From Campanula takesimana (lineage: Eukaryota; Streptophyta; Magnoliopsida; Asterales; Campanulaceae): a DNA stretch of 64,000 bases. Of this stretch, positions 1 to 12,151 are shown piece by piece. The number at the start of each line of letters is the position of its first letter. The stretch's first letter is position 1. The stretch is from assembly GCA_026119855.1 (NCBI GenBank), contig JAOWBW010000428.1, forward strand, positions 558,001 through 622,000, read 5' to 3'. The position numbers were made by a program, and so were the translations under genes. The notes beneath the pieces are model-generated. The model saw only the letters and a list, made by a program, of their open reading frames with translations. It ran no database searches and was not told the origin of the DNA.

Positions 1-647
1 ACTGTGAGACTCATCAGGTAGGAAATCAACCTACTGTTCGTGCGATATTTGGTTTCGCCTTCATCAGCTGCATCCTTATAGGATAGAATGTTAGCACGCA
101 GAATATCATACATGATCTGACCCCAATCTAACCGTTTACCAAGATATATGGCAGCACAAATCATGCATTGAGTACGATTGAAGTTGGCATGATTGCCTGT
201 TTTGCACAACAAGGCATGGTCCACCAGATGACCTATGTGATACATAATTTCACCAACATCCTTTCGTTGGATTTTGAGGATGTCTGCAGTGCCAGCCAGT
301 TTCTTAGCCAGACTTAAAGTTTCTTCCCGAGAGATCACATCAAAGTTCTCTGATCGCCTCTTAATACCTACGGCATGTGCTAGATCAGGAGCGTCAAAAT
401 CCATCTGAATACCCATAACAGAAGCTTGAATGAATTTAGGATTAGATTCGGGCTCATCAGTACTTTCCATTTCAACTGCCGTATTGAAAAATTCATCAAC
501 AAAAGATGGCAGGTGGAACTCTTGATTAAGTGTGAATAGAGGGAGAATCCCGGACTTGTTCATTCGACCCAAAATATTGCGGCCAATGGCGTCCTGTCTG
601 AAGTCCTCATGGTCTAACACTATGCCAGGAATAAAATGACTTAGATC
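1..647 (-). CDS. SIRE-like ORF3 (env-like position), internal exon, partial
   Basis: A minus-strand frame stays open for about 215 codons from 647 down to base 1, where the window cuts it. It has no start of its own. Directly before it (minus sense) is a pyrimidine-rich stretch ending TTTCAG at 653-648, a plausible 3' splice site, so I read it as an exon. Readable landmarks include DFDAPDLAHAVG, KRRSENFD, LVDHALLCKTGNHANF and CAAIYLGKRLDWGQIMYDIL. The block of TGNHAN, a Cys/Ala-rich helix and a W-containing segment parallels the second family B element's ORF3 (SRSGSHS, AMAAIVLQ, FNWCAYLFRVI). It recalls the 'putative plant transposon protein' type of retroelement ORF. No transmembrane segment is visible, so 'envelope' is positional only. 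Confidence 0.6.
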
Positions 648-1296
648 CTGAAACACCACAAAGCAATGTTTAGAAATCGAGGTAGATCATACGGTTACTT
701 GACAGAAGGGTGTGTGGCAGAGAGAGCACGGTCAAGTGAAGCGCGGCAAGTAAGATATGCGGTAGAAGGATATGTAAATTAGTGAGGTTACCACAAACAA
801 TAATGATCAAAAGATGAACAGTGGAAAAACATGAAATGCCGAAAAGGGTAAAATCAAAATGGATTAAAGCAATGAATAAGCCAAGAACGCGAAGAACACC
901 ATGATGAACACGAAGAACATCATGATGAACACGAAGAACATCATGTCCACGAAAATCCAGAAAATGACCAGAAAGCATGAAAATTTCAAGGATAGAATCG
1001 AAAATGCATCTAGATTCATAGTAACATATCAATTTCATGAAACAATCAACATTTAGACTCAGAAATCGAAAAGGGGAATTTCAAGGAAAACCCCAAAAAA
1101 AAATAATAAACTAAACTAGATGGTGAAATCGACCAGAATGGAAAGTAAGCTTGATGAAAATCGGGAATAGAGTGAACTAGTAACACAAAGAATAGAGATT
1201 CTATCACATTAAGCACAAAAATCAGAGAATATCACAAGGAATGTCAAGAGTTTTTGAGACCCACCAAGAACAAACGAAAGTTGAGAGAATGAAAAT

Positions 1297-1395
1297 TCAT
1301 AGCATAATGACGACTGGAGGGGTGAATTGGTGTTGAGGTTCTTCACTAGATTCAACAGATTTAGACGATTTCTTGGAGTGAGGTTTTGACGTCAT
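1297..1395 (-). CDS. Possible first exon or leader ORF of ORF3
   Basis: ATG at 1395 (minus) opens a 32-codon ORF beginning MTSKPHSKKSSKSVESSEEP, rich in Lys and Ser. A basic, disordered start followed by an intron and the long exon at 647 would make a reasonable ORF3 N-terminus. No strong GT donor is visible before its stop, so the splice is unproven. On the opposite strand the same bases form TGACGTCA followed by TATAAA. Confidence 0.3.
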   Translation of the reverse strand: MTSKPHSKKSSKSVESSEEPQHQFTPPVVIML

Positions 1396-1860
1396 TATAA
1401 AGAGAGATTCGAAAAAGAGAGTAAGAGGCAGTTTTAGAGAGAGAATGTAGAGAGAGAAGGAGTTTTGTTTTTCTGAAAAAGTGAGGATCAGAGAGTGGTG
1501 GAGGAGAAGAAGGTGAAACGGTTTGGTGAGGGGTTTGCAGAGGTCAGAGTGATGGGAAGGTGGGAAGTTAACTCTGCAAAAGGAACTGACTTGACCTAGG
1601 GTTGTCTATTCTCATTAAATGCAAGGTGACTAGGTGTCACATCAATATAACCAATGACGGCTCAGAAATGATTAAGGAATAAAAATTAAATACAAAAATT
1701 AAATGCTCCAAATAATTTTGAATTAAATAAAAGCGAGGGAAAGTGGAAGTTACCTTAATGCCCTTGAGGTAGATGAGATCACAATATCCTAAAGATTTCT
1801 AAGTTAGAGTGACTTACCTGGGTCCATGAGATGCGGTAACTTTAGATGTCCGACCGTTAC

Positions 1861-2065
1861 ATGTGCGGTCGATGTGAGGTACTTACCTTACTTCCTGATT
1901 TAAACTTCTATAAAGTAGTGAACACTTGTCATTGTTTTCCATCTTGATTGATTTCTTTAAAAACTTGAAGTGAATTTTCACTATGCGGTAACCTACTAAA
2001 CGTGCGGCAGCATGATCTTGTGCGGCAACATCAAATGATGCGGCAACTTGAGAGGTGCGGTCAAG
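1861..2065 (-). repeat. Family A word cluster upstream of ORF3
   Basis: On the plus strand I read CGGTCGATG, TGCGGTAACC, GTGCGGCAGC, GTGCGGCAAC, ATGCGGCAAC and GTGCGGTCAA within about 200 bases. In element sense these are variants of CTACCGCA / TTGCCGCA, the same word that fills this element's LTR and gag linker. The cluster lies several hundred bases upstream of the ORF3 candidate start. Confidence 0.6.
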
Positions 2066-2174
2066 TGATGGATAAATGTTTGCTTGCTTGACCGAGATGT
2101 CTGCCGTGTACCTTGATTTTGAACTTATAGACAACACAAACATTAGTACAAGAAACTATATGGACAAGTTTGAG

Positions 2175-5100
2175 TTAAAGTTCAAGCATACCCATTTCTC
2201 CTCTAAGATACCTAAATCTCTTGGAATCAAGAGCCTTGGTGAGAATGTCTGCGATTTGATCGTCAGTACTCACATACTCTAGATGGATATTACCTTTTTC
2301 CACATGATCCTTGAGAAAGTGGTATTTGATATCAATGTGTTTGGTCTTGGAATGCATGATAGGGTTGTTGGAGACAATAATGGTGGATGTGTTATCGCAA
2401 TAGATTGGACAATTTTCTTCTTTGATTTCGTAGTCGACCAATTGTTGTTTCATCCACAGCACTTGGCAACAGCAGCTTCCAGCAGCTATATATTCAGCTT
2501 CTGTCGTAGATACAGAGACTGAGGCTTGTTTCTTGCTTGCCCATGAGACTAATCGATTTCCAAGGAAATGACAAGTCCCACTTGTGCTTTTGCTGTCAAT
2601 GGTACATGCTGCATAATCTGCATCTGAGTAACCTATAAGATCAAAATTCGAATCTTTGGAATACCAAAGTCCAAGGTTAATAGTCCCAGATAGATATCGA
2701 ATAATACGTTTAACAGCAATAAGATGTGCTTCTCTAGGATCAGCTTGATAACGTGCACAAACACAAACACTAAACATGATATCTGGCCTACTAGCAGTTA
2801 AGTAAAGAAGAGAGCCAATCATACCTCAGTATAAAGTTTGATCAACCTTCTTACCTTTCAAGTCTTTGTCTAGCTTGTTACCAGTGGCCATAGGAGTGTC
2901 GTATGCCTTTGCATTTTTAAGTCCAAATTTCTTGATAAGATCTCTTGTGTACTTTGCTTGATTGAGGAAGATGCCTTCAGCACATTGTTTGATTTGAAGT
3001 CCAAGGAAGAATGTCAATTCTCCCATCATGCTCATCTCAAATTTTCTTTTCATAAGTTTCTCAAAACGCTTACACAACAACTCATTAGTAGAACCAAAAA
3101 TAATATCATCTACATATATTTGAACAAGTAAAGTATGATCATGATATTTAGCAATGAATAGAGTTGTGTCGATCTTACCACGCTTGAAGCCTTTCTCTAG
3201 GAGAAATTTAGATAGAGTATCATACCATGCACGTGGAGCTTGTTTGAGTCCATACAAAGCTTTACGGAGTTTGTAGACATGATTTGGAAATTTGGGATCT
3301 TCAAATCCGGGTGGTTGAGCAACAAAGACTGTTTCTTGAAGTTCACCGTTGAGGAATGCACTCTTCACATCCATTTGATATAACTTGAATCTTTTGTAAG
3401 AGGCATAAGCTAAGAATATCCTTATAGCTTCGAGTCTTGCAACGGGGGCAAATGTTTCATCATAATCAATGCCTTCTTCTTGTCTATATCCTTGTGCAAC
3501 CAACCTAGCTTTGTTTCTGGTGATGCTTCCATTTTCATCCATCTTGTTCCGGAACACCCACTTTGTACCAATCACTCCTTGATCTTGAGGTCTTGGAACT
3601 AAGGTCCAAACTTTGCATCTTTCAAATTGGTTGAGCTCTTCTTGCATGGCAACAACCCAACTTGAGTCTTGGAGTGCTTCATCAACTTTCTTGGGTTCAA
3701 CTTGAGATATGAATGCGGTAAGTGCATCATAGTTTGACCTTCTTGTTTGAACACCAGAATGCAAATCACCAATGATATTCTGAATTGGGTGATCTCTGAC
3801 CTCACGAAATTCTTGAGGTATGTCTGGTTGAGTTGATGGTGGTTGTAAATCTTCTAGTGGTACATCATTTGTTCCATCCCAATCATAAGTAATTTGAGGG
3901 ATAGGTTCTTCAACATTTATGGGTGTTTCAACTTCAACTCCATTTGAGGTAGCTGCAGATGAGGTAGCTTCTGGTGATTCATATGAGGTAGATGGAGGTG
4001 CAGTTAAGGTAGATGGGTTTCCTTGAGTTGATTTATTTTGAGGTTGAGTTGTACCTGTCTCATTTATTTCAACAAAATCATCAGCAACATTTGGAGCCAT
4101 ATGTGGCTCAAGGAGAGAATGTTCATCAAAAGTAACATGGACAGATTCAACTATCTTAAGAGTGGTTTTATTAAATACACGAAAAGCTTTTGAGTGTTTA
4201 GCATACCCAATAAATATACCTTCATCGGCCTTAGGAGCAAATTTACCTCGATGTTCTTTACCGTTGTAGAGTATGAAGCATTTGCATCCAAATATCTTGA
4301 AGTATTCTATGTTGGGGGTTCTTCCTCTCCAAAGTTCATAAGGAGTTTTGTTGTAGGTCTTGTTGATGAGGGATCTATTCTGAGTGAAGCATGCTGTATT
4401 GACGGCTTCAGCCCAAAAGTATTGAGGTAGCTTTGCTTCAGCAATCATTGTTTTTCCGGCCTCTATCAACGTTCTATTCTTTCTTTCCACTACACCGTTT
4501 TGTTGTGGAACTCCAGCAGCAGAGAAGTTGTGGTCAATACCATGATCATCACAGTATTGAGCAACACCGTTGTTCTTGAATTCTGTACCGTTGTCGGATC
4601 GAACACTAACGATGTCATCTTCTTTTTGTGTTTGGAGCTGTCTAAAGAGTGCGGTCAAAATGTCATAACAATCATCTTTGGAGTTTATCATCTCGACCCA
4701 CGTATATCTTGAGTAGTCATCTACCACAACTAAGGAATATCTATTTCCTCCAATACTTGCGGTAGAAACAGGTCCAAACAGGTCCATATGTAGTAGTTGC
4801 AAACATCTAGAAGTTGAAGGTGTCGTCTTGCTGGAGAAAGACGCTTTTGGTTGTTTGCCTAGTTGACATGCTGTGCACTTCTCATCGTGGTGATCAGCTA
4901 CTTTGGGTAGACCACGAACTAGATTTTCTCTACCAATCTTGGAGAGATACTTAAAGTTTAAGTGACTTAGTCTTTTATGCCACAGCCAACTATTCTCACT
5001 AACATTCTTTGCTACAAGACAGAGATTAGAAGAAATGCAAGATGAATTAAAATCAACAACATAAACATTTTTCTTACGAATCCCTTTGAGCAAAGTGACA

Positions 5101-5411
5101 CCGGATATGCCATCTTTGATGAGACAGAAATTTGAAGTGAAGTGGCATTGCAATCCTTTGTCGCAGAACTGAGATATTGAGAGTAGATTGTGTTGTAGTC
5201 CAATAACTAGAGAGACTTCTTGGATGGTGATTTTTCCTTTACGAATGACTCCATATCCTACAGTCTTTCCTTTGTTATTATCTCCGAAGGTTACTGATGG
5301 ACCTTTTTCTTCACGGACGTCTTCCAATAAGTTGATATCTCCTGTCATGTGCCTTGAACAGCCACTATCGAGATACCATAAACTTGATCTATCCTTGGAG
5401 AATCCAGCCAT
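2175..5411 (-). pseudogene. pol: Family A Pol: protease, integrase, RT, RNase H (one nonsense codon)
   Basis: The reading frame encodes a complete copia Pol broken by one stop. Order: protease LWYLDSGCSRHMTGD; GAG-pre-integrase WHKRLSHLN with CTACQLGK (HHCC zinc motif); integrase DDE residues in HMDLFGP, VRSDNGTEF and NGVVERKN; then a low-complexity linker of about 100 residues; RT with FAPVARLEAIR, YQMDVKSAFLNGEL and catalytic YVDDIIFGS; RNase H with YSDADYA and STTEAEYIAAGS. The frame is stopped by TGA at 2826-2828, where the family B copy at 55.9 kb has an Arg codon (VYRAMIGSLL). CGA to TGA by a single C-to-T change at a CpG explains it. The remaining 215 residues continue in frame from 2822. 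Otherwise the domains look intact. The pol frame differs from the gag frame. Confidence 0.9.
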
Positions 5412-5479
5412 TAAGCAGAGGACCTATAAAATAAACATTTAAGAACAAGGTCCCCTTTTATTCTTCTGGGTCCAAAGGG

Positions 5480-7781
5480 TTAGCAACTTTTAACAACCCA
5501 CACTTGCCTCACAGAAGGGGGTTTAAGCCTTCTGGGATTTGGTGTGAATCTTAAAAGACATTCAGCAGCCTTGTGACCATAATCATCACACACAGAACAA
5601 TGGTGGAAGCCACCCAACTGAGGGTTAACAAACTTCGTTGAGGTCTTAAGCACAACATCATTTACTGGTATGAATGAGGTCTCCTTAACAAAATTCATCC
5701 TCTTGAATTTTGCTGCTTTGCCGCCCCTTGCGGTCGATGGTTTCCATGCGGTAGCCATCTTCCTTGGTGCGGTCGGTTGACCTTGCGGCAAGATTACGCG
5801 GTAAGGAGCACCATCTACCTTGCTAGAGGAAGCCTCTGCGGTAGGTTCATCCATGGCAATACCTTTCATCTTTGCCTTGCCAATTTGTTTCTTAGGGTAG
5901 ACATAGTTGAACTCTAGTTTCTTCTTTGGTTCTTGTCCTACACCCTTTGAAACATGATGTTTAGCCTTCGACCCTTCCAAAGTTTGCTGGATAAATTTCT
6001 CATCTCTTTCACAACAAGATGCACATTTAAAGTTGTCACTAGTTTGAAATCCTAAGCCTTCCTTAGCACCACTAGGCTTTTGGGATTCTAAGATTTGTTC
6101 CATAGTGACACGAGAATTGGTCCACTCATTAGTGATCTTTTTCAAGTCATTTATCTCAGCAACCAATTCATCATTTTTAACTTTAAATATAGTATTTTGT
6201 TCTTCTAAGAAACGGTTTCGATCAGTAAGAGGAGTCATGCTCTTGATCTGCTCCTTAAGGAGGGTGAGTTTAGATCTTAGTAGAGATTTCTCTGTCTTAA
6301 GCTGGGAAATTTCTTCAGTTGAAAGTGCTAAAGCTTCCTTCATGCCAGAGAATTTACTAATTACCTGTTCAGCTTTTGCAAACATCTTTTCTTGTTCATC
6401 GGGGGAAATGTCAAACTTGACTTGAGGTGTGGTAGACAGAACTTCCTTCACTTTGGGGTTTAGTAGAGCCTTCTTTGCTGCACTCACATCACATCTTGAA
6501 AATAGAAGATCACCGTTCTTTTGAACCGGAGTTAGGAATCCTTTTTCAGCAAGTTCATCGGCCGTATAACTTATCCGTCTAGGTTTTGCATTTGGTGAGC
6601 TACGATTTTTATTATCATCCTCATCATCGGATTGAACGACCAAACAGATGTGACCTTCTTCAGAATCCTCGTCGCTTTCATCAGAGTCTGACTCTATCCA
6701 AGTAGCTAACTCTTTTGAGGTAGAGTCTTCTTCAGCCATCATTCCTTTTTGCTTTGAATACCTTGGAGTAAAGTTACTTTTCTTTTTCATATACTCATAC
6801 TTGGGAATTGGACATTCTGATGCGAAGTGACCTGGTTTCCTGCAATTAAAACAAACAAGATCTTCTTTCTTCTTGGAGAAGTTGAAGTTCTCTTTCTTCT
6901 TTGAAGGGCTGCTCCTTGAAAACCTTGTTGGAGCTTTGCTTGTTGATCCGGGTCTTGCTGTCTTTCTGAACTTTTGGAATCTTTTCACAAACATAGCAAA
7001 ATCATCATCATCCATATCAAGTAAATCTGATGTGGATATTTTTGCATCTTCTTCCACGATCACTTCTTCCTTTTGAGCAACCAACAAGCTCTTTGTTTTT
7101 CCTTCCATTTCAGCAATGTTGTTAAGCTTGATATCAAAGACCTTGAGGTTGGCATAGAGGTTTCTGAGAGACATGTCATCTAGTAGCTTGGTATCTTCAA
7201 GAGTATTTCCTTTGTGTAGATATTGTGAACCAAGAGCGGCAAGAAAATTAACATTGATTTCTTTCTTGGTAAGCTTCTTTCCGAGTGCTGTATAAGTACT
7301 CACGATCTCACAATAACGATCATAAGTGGCTCTTAGTGATTCACCGGGGATCTTAGCAAAGTTGTTGAATCTTCTTTGAATTGCAAACTTTTTGCTTTCC
7401 TTGCAAGCTTGATCTCCTTCGATGTAATCTTCAATTGCATCCCAAAGTTCTTTTGCAGTAGAACATTCCATGATCTGTCGACGCTGTGACGTACTCAAGG
7501 TACTTAGAAGTATACTTTTTGCTTTCACATCCATTCCAACCAGTCTTTTCTCTTCATCGGTCCATTCAGCTTTTGGTTTCTTGATAGTCGGATTTGCACC
7601 ATTGGTTTCTGGATCCGGATTAGCTTTCATTGGGAAGTATGGTCCAATGGTAAGACAATCACCAAGTTGCTCGTCCATGGAGTAGAACTGAGTTAGAATG
7701 CTGTGCTTCCATACGTCAAAATTATCTTCGTCGAACGCTGTGAGTGAAGTTAACCGTTGCCATAGTTTTCTGACTTGCCAT
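5480..7781 (-). CDS. gag: Family A Gag with two zinc knuckles
   Basis: Nucleocapsid-capsid polyprotein of about 770 residues, much longer than typical copia Gag, as usual for SIRE. An N-terminal capsid-like region (DNFDVWKHSILTQF, then KELWDAIEDYIEGD) leads to a first CCHC knuckle CFNCRKPGHFASEC, an acidic stretch, a coiled-coil-like region (LKTEKSLLRSKLTLLKEQI) and a second knuckle CSVCDDYGHKAAEC near the C-terminus. The open frame runs back through the PBS into the LTR with no ATG before residue M at about 7680. An ATG in a good position (7781, MASQKT...) lies one frame away and stops shortly after, so a one-base indel near 7740-7760 has probably moved the start out of frame. The linker just before the second knuckle is rich in the family word (5727-5840). 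Confidence 0.85.
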
Positions 7782-7838
7782 TTTGAATCGGCACCCAAGC
7801 TGTTAAGCTTTAAAAACAGAAGTTTTATAAAGATGTTC

Positions 7839-7850
7839 GCTCTGATACCA
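7839..7850 (-). other. Primer binding site, tRNA-iMet type
   Basis: Minus-strand TGGTATCAGAGC, the usual plant copia site matching the 3' end of initiator tRNA-Met, two bases inside the LTR edge at 7853. Confidence 0.9.
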
Positions 7851-7969
7851 CTTGTTGGTCCCAGAGACACAACAAGGGTATGAAAAGAGGCTAGAGGGGG
7901 GGGTGAATAGCCTATTTAAAATTTCAACCCTTTTTCTAAATTCAACCTTTATGCTTACACTTGAATTTT

Positions 7970-8160
7970 GCGGTAGATGAAAACCACGAGGTCAAGTATA
8001 AAATACACAGCGGAAGTTTTCGTTTAAAACAAGTTAGGGTTGTTTTTGATAAGTTAAGTGCGGTAGGCAATAATGCGGTAGGTGGATAGGCGGTAGGTGG
8101 TGCGGTAGGTGAATATGCGGTAGGTGGTACGGTATACAAAAGTGAGGTAGGTTGAAAGAT
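7970..8160 (-). repeat. Family A word cluster, U5 side
   Basis: Plus-strand reading shows TGCGGTAGA, TGCGGTAGGC, TGCGGTAGGTGG, GGCGGTAGGTGG, TGCGGTAGGTGA, TGCGGTAGGTGG, TACGGTATAC and GAGGTAGG in under 200 bases, at irregular 10-45-base spacing. In element sense this is repeated CCTACCGCA. It is dispersed, not tandem. Confidence 0.8.
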
Positions 8161-8840
8161 TGAAAATTTGTGTCTCAGAGATTTTTGGCAAATGATAAGT
8201 TAGTCAGATTTTAGCTTAGGCAATGAGGTAGATACACAAACACAATTCACAACAGTTCATAAGTCTGAAAGAATCAAACACTAAACGACAAACAAGTTTA
8301 ATATGAACAAATGAAGAACAATATGAACAAGATGAACAATAAGTAAATTTGCAGAAATGTAAAGTGCAGAAAGTAAATAACACAAGGATTTGGAAAGGTT
8401 TGATCTGTTAAAAGATCTACGTCCTTTACCAAGATGGTCAGTCTTGGATTTTGAATGAGGTATATATTGATTCTTGAGAGTACAGATTACAGAGATGAAG
8501 TATTGAATCAACACCTATTTCTATGAAGTACAAATCCTAGACTTAGACCAGTGTATCCCTATTGATTCAATCTATGTGATTGATCAATCGGGGTGTGTGT
8601 GTGTGTAAGAATCAAAAGCTCTTTGGAATCTATATGATTTTAGAGCTTAATGAATCTTGTGTGTTGAGGCTTGAGAGTTGATCTTGAAGGTTGCTGGAGA
8701 TTTGTTGAAGACTTGAAGGTTGAGTGCTTGAAGATTCGAAGGATTCTGGAAATCTTGAATATGATCTTCAATCACCAAGAATTTCAACAGCAATTTTTCT
8801 CTTAGAATCTCAGCATTTTTTCAATGAAGAAATCAAGGAC

Positions 8841-8848
8841 TATTTATA
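8841..8848 (-). promoter_or_regulatory. LTR TATA box (family A)
   Basis: TATAAATA on the minus strand, about 560 bases into the LTR. The same context (AAGGATATAAATAGTCC) occurs at 29478-29494 in the A' LTR, and TATAAATA recurs in the family B LTRs, which supports it as the U3 promoter. Confidence 0.7.
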
Positions 8849-9104
8849 GCCTTGAATGAGAAACTAGCCGTTTGAAATACTTGGGGTCCAAGTTGAAGGA
8901 CAATGAGCTGTTGATTTCTAATTGGAGCTCAGTCTGAGTTGTCCTTTTGTTGCAGAGTCATGATGGTCCAACTGTACTATGGAGACAGTTGTATTGAAAT
9001 TTGAAATTTGAATTTGCAACGTTCTAAACTAACCAAGGTAAGGACACACGTGTGACTATGGTTAAGTTTGAACCAACTTGAGTTTCTTCAACCATGGTTC
9101 CATG

Positions 9105-9215
9105 CGGTAGAGATTCACGCGGTAGGTTGGAACCATGCAGCAAGGTTAATTGCGGCAAGCATAGTCATGCGGCACCTTGGTCATGCGGTAGGTTACATGC
9201 GGTAGACATATGACC
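9105..9215 (-). repeat. Family A word cluster in U3
   Basis: Six or seven copies of GCGGTAG / GCGGCAA words lie about 260-370 bases upstream of the TATA box: ATGCGGTAGAG, ACGCGGTAGG, TTGCGGCAAG, ATGCGGCACC, ATGCGGTAGG, ATGCGGTAGAC. One inverted relative (CTACCTCAT) lies at the right end. Confidence 0.8.
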
Positions 9216-9408
9216 TACCTCATTTCTCCAGACTTAGAAAAATTGAGGGTCCTAAACTGCTAAGCCTATTCAACTATAAAGTGGACTTTTCTAAATGAAG
9301 TATAGGTACTTCTTACAATATATCCTAAAGTCCACAAAGAGTAAAATTAGGTTATGGGATCAATCAAATTAAGGTAATAAGAGTGGTTTATAATAAGCAT
9401 ACCCAACA

Positions 9409-12151
9409 CAGACTCATCCTTATCTAAATGAATGTTAGTGCCCATAGGTGTGCTTTGAGAGTGAGCATTTTTAAAGCCAAACTTCTTGATTAATTCTTTT
9501 GCGTACTTGGCTTGACTGATGAATATTCCCTCATTGGATTACTTGACTTGAAGTCCAAGGGAATATGTTAGTTCACCCATCATGCTCATCTCGAACTTGC
9601 TCTGCATTAGCTTCACAAATCTCTTGCAAAGTGATTCATTAGTGGAACCAAAAATAATATCATCGACATATATTTGAACAAACAATGAATGACCCTTATG
9701 CTTGGCAACAAATAAAGTAGTATCGATTTTACCTCGAGTGAAGCCTAAGCCATCGCTAAGTAAAAACTTAGATAGGGTTTCATACCATGCTCTTGGAGCT
9801 TGCTTTAGGCCATAGAGAGCTTTCTTCAATCGGTAGACATGATCAGGCTTCTTGGAGTCCTCAAAACCTGGTGGTTGTTCAACATAAACTAGTTCTTGGA
9901 GTTCTCCATTCAGGAAGGCACTTTTCACGTCCATTTGATATAGCTTGAATTCTTTGAAGGCAGTATAGGCTAAGAAAAGTCTTATAGCTTCCAATCTATC
10001 AACATGAGCAAATGTCTCATCGTAGTCAATCCCTTCTTCTTATCGGTATCCTTTAGAAACTAACCTTGATTTATTTCTTATGATCTTCCCTGCTTCATCC
10101 AATTTGTTTCTGAATACCCATTTTGTACCAATCACTTGTTGAGATGATGGTCTTGGCACTAGTTCCCACACATTGCATCTTTCAAACTGATTTAGCTCCT
10201 CCTGTATAGCTTCCACCCAGCCAGGATCAGCAAGAGCTTCTTCAGTCTTCTTTGGTTCTATATTGGAAACCATAGCAGATGAGAAGAGACTCTCGGCGAA
10301 TGCTCTACTAAGGTTTCTTGTCAATCTTGGTCCAAAGACATCACCAATCACATTTTCTAATGGATGATCACGAACTGTTCTAACTTCCCTTGGCACATCT
10401 TGTCTGACTGTATCTTGTTGTAAAGATTCGAGAGGAGGGTCAAGATCAGCAGGTGGAGTAAGAGAATTAGAGTTTTGGGTGAGTGGTGGATTAGATTGAG
10501 AGCTTGTTGGGAAAGGCCTTATAACAGAAATTGGTTGAGGGCTAGGTCTGTTTTCAGAATGATCAGCAGAGTTTGCATCGGCAAACGGATTATGAAATTC
10601 ATCAGCAGGTTCTGGTTCTACCGATGAAGGAAAGTACGGAGCATCTGCTGATTCTTCTGCTGAAATGACTGGATCAGCAGCTGGTAATTGATCTGCAGGG
10701 TTAGTATTACTGGATTCACCTGTCTCATGAGCACTAGACACATTAGTACTATTTGGAGCCTTGTCAGACTCTAACAAATCAAATTCATCAAAGGTTACAT
10801 GAACAGATTCAACAATTTTCAAAAGTTTCTTATTAAAAACTCGAAAGTCCTTACTGTGTTTAGTGTAGCCAACAAAGATTCCTTCATCAGCTTTCTCATC
10901 AAATTTACCTCTGTGCTTTTTACCGTTGTAAAGCACGTAACATTTGCAGCCGAATATTTTGAAGAATCCAATATTGGGAATTATGCCTCTCCAGAGTTCA
11001 TAAGGAGTCTTGTTATGGAATTTGTTGATGAGAGATCTGTTCTGAGTGAAGAAGGCGGTATTGATGGCTTCAGCCCAAAAATATTTCGGCAGCCTGGCTT
11101 CAGCAATCATGGTCTTACCAGCTTCAATGAGAGTTCTGTTCTTTCTCTCAACGACACCATTTTGTTGTGGTGTATAGGCAGCTGAGAAGTTGTGGTCTAT
11201 GCCATGATCATCACAGTACTGAGCAATACCATTGTTCTTGAATTCAGTGCTGTTGTCTGATCTCATACTGATGATATCGCTCTCCTTCTGGGTTTGTAGT
11301 AGTCTGAATAACTTGGTAGCAACGGCATAAGTGTCATCTTTGTGACTGAAAGTTTCTACCCAAGTATATCTAGAGAAATCATCTACTACAACTAAAGTGT
11401 ATCTACTTCCCCCAATACTTGCAGTGGTTGTGGGGCCAAATAGATCCATATGTAGCAATTGGAGGCACCTAGAAGTTGACATGCAGGGCTTGTTTCGGAA
11501 AGATGACTTATGTTGTTTTCCAAGATGGCAGGCCTTGCATTTCTTTGCTTGATCAGCAGACACTTGAGGCAGACCGGTAACCAGATTTGAACCGGCAAGC
11601 TTGGATATATACTTGAAGTTAAAGTGACTGAGTCTCTTGTGCCATAGCCATGAGTTCTCACTGATGTTCTTAGCTACAAAACAAACATTAGCAACACCAG
11701 TAATAGCACTTAAGTCTACTGCATAAATGTTACCTTTTCTTTTGGCAGTGAGAAGAGTTTTATTGGAAGCAATGTCTTTCACATAGCAACTGGAAGTAGT
11801 AAATACACATTGCATTCCTTTATCACAGAATTGTGATATTGATAGAAGGTTGTGTTTCAGACCATCCACTAGAGAGACCTTCTGTACAGTAACTGCACCT
11901 CTCTTGATGGTACCTATACCGATGATTTTTCCTTTGGCATTATCACCGAAAACCACTGGGGGACCTGATGCTTCTGAGATATCGGCAAGTAGATCTGCAA
12001 ATCCTGTCATGTGCCTTAAATAGCCACTATCTAGAATCCACAAATCCTTGCTTGCACCAGTTAAGGCCATGAAGCATTCCTGAAAAAAAACGGTATGCTT
12101 ATGGTCCCCCTTATTCTTGGGTCCGAGGGTTAGTTCCTCTTTGGCAACCAC
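9409..12151 (-). pseudogene. pol: Family B Pol, interrupted and with nonsense codons
   Basis: Protease appears as LWILDSGYLRHMTG, with Tyr where family A has Cys after the DSG. GAG-pre-integrase (WHKRLSHFN, CKACHLGK), integrase (HMDLFGP, MRSDNSTEF, NGVVERKN) and RT (YQMDVKSAFLNGEL, YVDDIIFGS) follow. TAA at 10040-10042 replaces Gln in KGYRQEEG, and TAA at 9539-9541 replaces Gln after LGLQVK. Both are single C-to-T changes. The linker between integrase and RT (about 10280-10780) is packed with TCAGCAG/TCGGCA words encoding Ser-Ala-Asp. Pol overlaps the end of gag in another frame. Confidence 0.9.

Larger units (their letters stand above)
648..2174 (-). other. Spacer between pol and ORF3 of the family A element
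   Basis: About 1.5 kb separates the RNase H stop from the ORF3 exon. From pol towards ORF3 it holds a cluster of GCGGTA/GCGGCA words (1861-2065), an A/T-rich stretch (1660-1740), a pyrimidine-rich (minus sense) leader (1400-1560), a short Lys/Ser-rich ORF starting at 1395, and a T-rich (minus sense) intron-like stretch (1296-648) with a triplicated 21-base unit near 893-955. The small ORFs here (670-1038, 1883-2143) look incidental. Confidence 0.55.
1..9408 (-). mobile_element. SIRE-like Ty1/copia element, family A (3' end off window)
   Basis: On the minus strand the order is 5' LTR (9408-7853), PBS for tRNA-iMet, gag, pol with protease-integrase-RT-RNase H, a roughly 1.5-kb spacer, then ORF3 running off the window. 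Integrase before RT identifies Ty1/copia. The long gag with two zinc knuckles and the extra ORF after pol fit the SIRE/Maximus lineage. The LTR begins at 9408 directly against pol sequence of a second element, so this copy inserted into that pol. Its 3' LTR and the matching target duplication lie left of base 1. One nonsense codon in pol and an uncertain gag start are the only clear lesions, so it is relatively young. Confidence 0.9.
7853..9408 (-). mobile_element. 5' LTR of the family A SIRE-like element
   Basis: 1,556 bases from TGTTGG (minus, 9408) to CCAACA (7853), a 6-base terminal inverted repeat. The same start (TGTTGGGTATGCTTATTATA) and length recur in the plus-strand LTR at 28918-30471. 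A minus-strand TATAAATA lies at 8848-8841. The U3 side holds a cluster of CTACCGCA-type words (9105-9215), and a second cluster lies on the U5 side (7970-8160). TG repeats near 8590 are minor. Confidence 0.92.
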
